A stretch of DNA of 8,995 nt, taken from NCBI GenBank assembly GCA_947627815.1, contig CANQXN010000066.1, positions 1 to 8,995 on the forward strand. Reading direction: 5' to 3'. The notes under the pieces are model-generated. The model was not told the origin of the DNA. It saw nothing but the letters and a program-made list of their open reading frames with translations, and ran no database searches. The position numbers were made by a program, and so were the translations under genes. The first letter of the stretch is position 1. Every line of letters begins with the position of its first letter. Below are positions 6,550 to 8,995 of the stretch, one piece after another. The stretch is from an uncultured Clostridia bacterium. Lineage in GTDB: Bacteria > Bacillota > Clostridia > Oscillospirales > CAG-272.

Positions 6550-7962
6550 TTATGTCAGGGCGTGAACCGCCGCCTTGAAAAAACGGCCGCGCTCTTCAAA
6601 ATTTTTAAAGGCGTCAAAGCTGGCCGAGGCGGGGGTCAACAGCACAATGTCGCCGGGCAAGGAGAGCTTGCGGGCCAGCCGCACCGCCGCCCCGTAATCG
6701 TCTGCCCGGTAGAGCGCGGGGGCGCCTTCGCGATAGAGCGAGGAAGCGCGAATCGCCCGTTCGATGGCGTCTGCCGTGGCGCCGGTGAGAATCACCCGCT
6801 TGGCCGAGCGGCAGACAGGATCGCCCAAAATGTCATAAGGAATGTGCTTGTCATAGCCGCCCATGAGCAGGGTCAGCTTTTGTTCCCCGAACGCCGAAAG
6901 CGCCGCTATCGTTCGGGTGGGGCTGGAATCGATCGAAGAATTGTAATATTTCACGCCGTCAAGCGTCCGCACCCATTCCAACCGGTGTTCCACGCCGCCA
7001 AAACTCTTGGCGACGGTGACAAAAGCCTCCTTCGGCACCGTGCCGTAAAGCGCGCCGATCGCGGCCATATAGTTTTCCACATTGTGTCGGCCGGGCAGGC
7101 GAATATCGGCGACAGACAAAATTGCCTCGTCTTGATAAAAAATCACGCCCTCTTTTTCATACACCGTCAAAGGCGCCTTGGGCTTCACCCCGGGCATCTC
7201 ACATCCCGAGAAGAAAGAGACTTCGGCGGGGGTAAGCGCTGCCATCGAGCGAACCGCCTCGCTTGCGTAATTCAGAACGGCGCGGTCGCCGGGGCGCTGA
7301 TAGCGCAAAATGTTCGCTTTGGCGTCGGCATATTCCGCCATGTCTTTGTGATAATCGAGATGGTTAGGGGAGAGATTGGTCACCACCGCCACCGCCGGAG
7401 AAGCCCTCATGATATGGAGCTGAAAGGAGGAAAGCTCCACCACGGAAAAATCCTCTGGCGTCATATCGAAAACCTCGGGCAAAAGGGGTTTGCCGATATT
7501 GCCGCCGAGAAAAACTTTTTTGCCGGCGGCCTCGAGTATTTCGGCAATCAGCGTTGTCGTCGTCGTTTTGCCGTCGCTGCCGGTGATCCCGATGATTTTG
7601 GCAGGACACAAAGAGAAAAAAAGCGACATTTCGGAAGTCAGCCGCGCGCCCGACGCGACCGCCGCCGCAAGCGCCGGATGGTCAAAGCGCATCCCGGGGG
7701 ATTTGAAAATCACTTCTTCGGTGAGGGCGTCCAGATACCCCTCTCCCAAACAAAGGACGGCGCCCGCCTCTTCCATATAGTCAGCCGCCGGCCGCCCCCG
7801 AAAGAGGCCGAGTTCCCCGCGGCTCTTTTTGTCGCGCAAAGTCACGCGCGCCCCGGCACGCAAAAGAAGCTCCGCCAGCGGCAGATTGGAAATGCCGGCG
7901 CCGATCACGGCGACCCGCTTGCCCCGCCAGGCGGCGGCAAAAGAGGCAAAATCGTTGGACAT
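6550..7962 (-). CDS. murD: UDP-N-acetylmuramoyl-L-alanine--D-glutamate ligase
   Basis: Cytosolic Mur ligase of 470 residues: adds D-glutamate to UDP-MurNAc-L-Ala with ATP, the second amino-acid step of the peptidoglycan stem. Domain 1 (about 1-105) starts with the Rossmann loop VAVIGAGISN (17-26). Domain 2 has the ATP loop GITGSDGKTTT (125-135, Lys132), GGNIG (153-157), VVELSSFQL (174-182) and NLSPNHLDYH (196-205), with Lys215 in YADAKAN at the place of the carbamylated lysine. Domain 3 (about 315 onward) has FGGVEHRLE, NSSIDSSPTRT and the MurD signature TPASASFDAFKNFEERG, which distinguishes it from MurC, MurE and MurF. Start at 7962 is preferred: GGAGGG lies five bases upstream. The in-frame ATG at 8004 has no ribosome site and lies only a few bases from the predicted transcription start. 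No mraY, murG or ftsW is adjacent, so this is not the usual dcw cluster. Confidence 0.97.
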   Translation of the reverse strand: MSNDFASFAAAWRGKRVAVIGAGISNLPLAELLLRAGARVTLRDKKSRGELGLFRGRPAADYMEEAGAVLCLGEGYLDALTEEVIFKSPGMRFDHPALAAAVASGARLTSEMSLFFSLCPAKIIGITGSDGKTTTTTLIAEILEAAGKKVFLGGNIGKPLLPEVFDMTPEDFSVVELSSFQLHIMRASPAVAVVTNLSPNHLDYHKDMAEYADAKANILRYQRPGDRAVLNYASEAVRSMAALTPAEVSFFSGCEMPGVKPKAPLTVYEKEGVIFYQDEAILSVADIRLPGRHNVENYMAAIGALYGTVPKEAFVTVAKSFGGVEHRLEWVRTLDGVKYYNSSIDSSPTRTIAALSAFGEQKLTLLMGGYDKHIPYDILGDPVCRSAKRVILTGATADAIERAIRASSLYREGAPALYRADDYGAAVRLARKLSLPGDIVLLTPASASFDAFKNFEERGRFFKAAVHALT

Positions 7963-8018
7963 AAAACCCTCCCGGCATAAAAAGAATGGCGCATGATCTG
8001 TCATAAAACCGATATACT

Positions 8019-8047
8019 ATTATATAATGGAACAGCAAGAATTTCAA
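8019..8047 (-). promoter_or_regulatory. Sigma-A promoter of murD
   Basis: On the minus strand TTGAAA (8047-8042), a 17-bp spacer and TATAAT (8024-8019). Transcription near 8012 gives a leader of about 50 nt to the preferred murD start. Divergent from the tRNA promoter. Confidence 0.85.
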
Positions 8048-8126
8048 CCGCTCCGCCCCATTTTCAAAATTTTTTCTTGTGACGCCCTCTCTTCTCCCCG
8101 CCCCGCCCTTGCCGAAGCAGACCGAA

Positions 8127-8183
8127 TTTTTTTGAAAAAACTTGAAAAAAGTAGTTGACAAATCGGGGAAAGACGAGTATAAT
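8127..8183 (+). promoter_or_regulatory. tRNA-Gln promoter with phased A-tracts
   Basis: TTGACA (8155-8160), 17 bp, TATAAT (8178-8183): all twelve consensus bases present. Just upstream, T7 (8127-8133), A6 (8135-8140) and A6 (8145-8150) are spaced about one helical turn apart, as in an UP element or intrinsic bend of strong stable-RNA promoters. Confidence 0.9.
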
Positions 8184-8213
8184 GAAACCACCGTTGAGAC
8201 GACGGCAAGCCAT

Positions 8214-8287
8214 TGCGGAATTGTGTAACGGTAGCACAGCAGACTCTGACTCTGTATGTTGGGGTTCGAATCCCTATTCCGCAGCCA
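8214..8287 (+). tRNA. tRNA-Gln, anticodon CTG, CCA encoded
   Basis: Folds as a full cloverleaf of 71 nt plus CCA. Acceptor TGCGGAA/TTCCGCA gives the U1-A72 pair typical of tRNA-Gln, with discriminator G at 8284. D-arm is GTGT/GCAC with loop AACGGTA. Anticodon stem GCAGA/TCTGT encloses CTCTGAC, anticodon CTG, reading CAG codons. The variable region is ATGT. T-arm is TGGGG/CCCTA with loop TTCGAAT. A genome also needs a TTG-anticodon tRNA-Gln for CAA, not present here. It has its own promoter and terminator, so it is a single-gene unit. Confidence 0.96.
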
Positions 8288-8288
8288 T

Positions 8289-8326
8289 AAAAAACAGGGA
8301 ATGCCCGTGGGTATTCCCTGTTTTTT
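8289..8326 (+). terminator. Intrinsic terminator of tRNA-Gln
   Basis: CAGGGAAT-GCCC pairs with GGGT-ATTCCCTG (8295-8320, one G-T wobble), flanked by six A and followed by six T. It begins two bases after the tRNA CCA. Confidence 0.95.
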
Positions 8327-8432
8327 ATTCCTGTGACATCGCATTCGTTACCCCCGGATAACGCCGTCAGGCGTTTCCTGCAAAGCCGCTTCTTTTTCCT
8401 CCCGTTTTTCTCCTCACTTCCGGCGGCTTTGG

Positions 8433-8460
8433 GGGGTTACGAATCCCTATTCCGCAGCCA
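8433..8460 (+). pseudogene. Duplicate of the tRNA-Gln 3' end (tRNA fragment or att-like site)
   Basis: GGGGTT, one extra A, then 21 bases identical to 8267-8287 repeat the T-arm, acceptor 3' strand, discriminator G and CCA of tRNA-Gln. The inserted A falls in the T-loop. Bases further upstream do not resemble the 5' part of the tRNA, so this cannot fold as a tRNA. Either a decayed second tRNA-Gln or an attachment-site scar is possible; only 145 bp separate the two copies. Confidence 0.85.
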
Positions 8461-8490
8461 AAAAGAAAAGTCGCGTATGCGGCTTTTTCT
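8461..8490 (+). terminator. Terminator-like hairpin after the tRNA fragment (copy 1)
   Basis: AAAAGAAAAGTCGC pairs with GCGGC-TTTTTCTTTT around GTAT (one U-G pair, one bulged T). It starts directly after the CCA of the tRNA fragment, as an intrinsic terminator would follow a tRNA. A near-identical copy lies at 8644-8673. Confidence 0.75.
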
Positions 8491-8592
8491 TTTTGTTCTC
8501 TTCTCTTTTCTCTCTTATCTTTTCTCTTTTCTCTCATTTTTATGCGCAACTTTCCCAGATAAGAGGCAAAAGACAAAAGATAAAAAAAGGGC

Positions 8593-8633
8593 GCTTTTCT
8601 CTCTCCACGCCTTCGGCGTTGAGATAGAAAAGC
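8593..8633. repeat. Long imperfect hairpin
   Basis: GCTTTTCT (8593-8600) with AGAAAAGC (8626-8633), TCTC with GAGA, and ACGCC with GGCGT around loop TTC: 17 pairs interrupted by two single mismatches in 41 bases. No T run follows, though an A/T-rich segment does. Confidence 0.75.
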
Positions 8634-8643
8634 ATTATTTTTT

Positions 8644-8673
8644 AAAAGAAAAGTCGCGAATGCGGCTTTTTTT
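8644..8673 (+). terminator. Terminator-like hairpin (copy 2)
   Basis: Same hairpin as 8461-8488 with one change in the loop (GAAT for GTAT), followed here by seven T. There is no tRNA fragment in front of this copy, and no gene that it would obviously terminate. Confidence 0.75.
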
Positions 8674-8778
8674 ATGTGAAACTTGTATTGCAGACCGAAA
8701 TTCCAAAATCGTCAAGATGGATTTTTATTTTTTTCCGCCGCGCGTCAACATGTCTGATAAAAACCCTTTTTCCCCCTT

Positions 8779-8797
8779 CCTTTTTTAAAGTTCTTGA
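8779..8797 (+). repeat. 19-bp direct repeat, copy 1
   Basis: CCTTTTTTAAAGTTCTTGA, identical to 8851-8869, offset 72 bp. It is preceded by a C/T-rich run and followed at 8800-8820 by a perfect GC-rich palindrome. Confidence 0.9.
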
Positions 8798-8799
8798 CC

Positions 8800-8820
8800 G
8801 TCGCGGGGGAACCCCGCGAC
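8800..8820. repeat. GC-rich hairpin after repeat copy 1
   Basis: GTCGCGGGG (8800-8808) and CCCCGCGAC (8812-8820) form a nine-pair perfect stem with a GAA loop. No T run follows directly. Confidence 0.85.
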
Positions 8821-8850
8821 GAGGTGCGGGGTGGCCCCCTTTCCCCTTTC

Positions 8851-8869
8851 CCTTTTTTAAAGTTCTTGA
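8851..8869 (+). repeat. 19-bp direct repeat, copy 2
   Basis: Exact second copy of CCTTTTTTAAAGTTCTTGA. Its TTCTTGA can also pair with TCAAGAA (8893-8899) in the next hairpin, giving an alternative fold. Confidence 0.9.
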
Positions 8870-8879
8870 GGGGGTTGTA

Positions 8880-8907
8880 GGGGGGACTTCTTTCAAGAAG
8901 TCCCCCC
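8880..8907. repeat. Long GC-capped palindrome after repeat copy 2
   Basis: GGGGGGACTTCTT (8880-8892) and AAGAAGTCCCCCC (8895-8907) are perfect inverted 13-mers around TC; sterically this is twelve pairs with a four-base loop. An outer G5 (8870-8874) and C6 (8910-8915) can extend the stem imperfectly. Confidence 0.88.
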
Positions 8908-8915
8908 TGCCCCCC

Positions 8916-8946
8916 AGAAAAAGCCGCTCAAAAATGAGCGGCTTTT
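8916..8946. terminator. Bidirectional terminator near right edge
   Basis: GCCGCTCA (8923-8930) and TGAGCGGC (8935-8942) around AAAA, with five A to the left and four T to the right. Read on the minus strand it ends in TTTTTCT, the better terminator, consistent with a leftward gene stopping at 8966. Confidence 0.88.
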
Positions 8947-8965
8947 CCTGTACCGGGGGGCTGTT

Positions 8966-8995
8966 CTATTGTGACAGCGGCGGTTCTTCCCCTTC
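8966..8995 (-). CDS. Possible C-terminal tail of a gene entering from the right
   Basis: On the minus strand the last 27 bases read EGEEPPLSQ and then TAG at 8968-8966, 20 bp before a good terminator. Nine residues cannot be identified. The only support is the stop-terminator spacing; another frame is also open, so this is tentative. Confidence 0.3.
   Translation of the reverse strand, partial: EGEEPPLSQ

Larger units (their letters stand above)
8327..8965. other. Repeat-rich non-coding stretch downstream of tRNA-Gln
   Basis: About 640 bp with no credible protein gene. Open frames cross it on both strands, but they lack ribosome sites, have low-complexity translations (Phe/Leu/Ser or Lys/Arg/Gly runs) and run through obvious hairpins. 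In order it holds: a small AACGCC-GTCA-GGCGTT hairpin (8360-8375), a copy of the tRNA 3' end (8433-8460), a terminator-like hairpin (8461-8490), a pyrimidine-rich run (8483-8540), a purine-rich run (8557-8590), a long imperfect hairpin (8593-8633), a second copy of the terminator-like hairpin (8644-8673), a direct repeat with palindromes (8779-8915) and a terminator (8916-8946). No promoter or integrase gene is recognised in it. Confidence 0.75.

Noticed and set aside
6319..7980. A 553-codon open frame on the plus strand over murD and the start of the YnbB-like gene
   Set aside because: Both underlying minus-strand genes have clear family motifs. The antisense frame is Arg/Gly/His-rich and has no ribosome site.
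7781..8344. A 187-codon minus-strand frame overlapping murD, its promoter and the tRNA
   Set aside because: It is read through the tRNA gene and the murD promoter and ends out of frame in murD; its translation has no family features.
8360..8375. AACGCC-GTCA-GGCGTT hairpin as a terminator
   Set aside because: Perfect six-pair stem but no T run follows, and the tRNA terminator already ends transcription upstream.
8333..8788. A 151-codon plus-strand open frame through the non-coding stretch
   Set aside because: It crosses the tRNA fragment and both terminator-like hairpins, repeats the peptide KEKSRMRLFL only because the hairpin is duplicated, and has no ribosome site.
8672..8896. A 74-codon minus-strand open frame with a repeated SRTLKK peptide
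   Set aside because: The peptide repeat comes from the 19-bp DNA repeat, and the frame runs through palindromes; low-complexity basic translation with no start signal.
8779..8907. CRISPR array
   Set aside because: Only two repeat copies, with one 53-bp interval made of hairpin and simple sequence, and no cas genes.

Overview
The window looks like chromosomal DNA from a GC-rich, low-profile member of the Clostridia (Firmicutes/Bacillota). The evidence is sigma-A type promoters (TTGACA-17-TATAAT), strong GGAGG ribosome binding sites, a MurD of clostridial type, a methionine gamma-lyase/YnbB-family protein, a formate-THF ligase, an HPr-like protein and a Cthe_2159-type carbohydrate-binding lipoprotein. 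No species can be named from the sequence alone.

Left part (1-1677): a formate-tetrahydrofolate ligase gene (fhs) runs leftwards off the window edge. Divergently from it, a small HPr-like gene is driven by a perfect consensus promoter and closed by a clear intrinsic terminator. Middle part (1678-5216): a 634-residue beta-helix lipoprotein gene (+) converges on a TtcA-like PP-loop/iron-sulfur tRNA thiolase gene (-) across a shared bidirectional terminator. Divergently from ttcA lies a signal-less Amidase_3 N-acetylmuramoyl-L-alanine amidase (+). Right-middle (5226-8047): murD and a PLP-dependent YnbB-family gene sit in the same leftward direction, 70 bp apart, probably one transcript from a TTGAAA-17-TATAAT promoter.

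Right part (8127-8995): a tRNA-Gln(CTG) gene has a consensus promoter with phased A-tracts and its own terminator. It is followed by about 640 bp with no credible protein gene. This stretch is unusually structured: a 27-28 nt copy of the tRNA-Gln 3' end, two near-identical terminator-like hairpins 183 bp apart, a long imperfect hairpin, pyrimidine/purine-skewed tracts, a 19-bp direct repeat at a 72-bp offset with each copy followed by a GC-rich palindrome, and a final bidirectional terminator. That terminator may close a gene entering from the right on the minus strand.

Functionally the genes are housekeeping (one-carbon metabolism, cell-wall precursor synthesis and cell-wall hydrolysis, tRNA and tRNA modification) plus one surface lipoprotein. 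I see no convincing new multigene system. The parts most worth a second look are the repeat-rich non-coding segment beside tRNA-Gln, the His15-less HPr-like protein and the Gly/Trp-rich insertion in the beta-helix lipoprotein.
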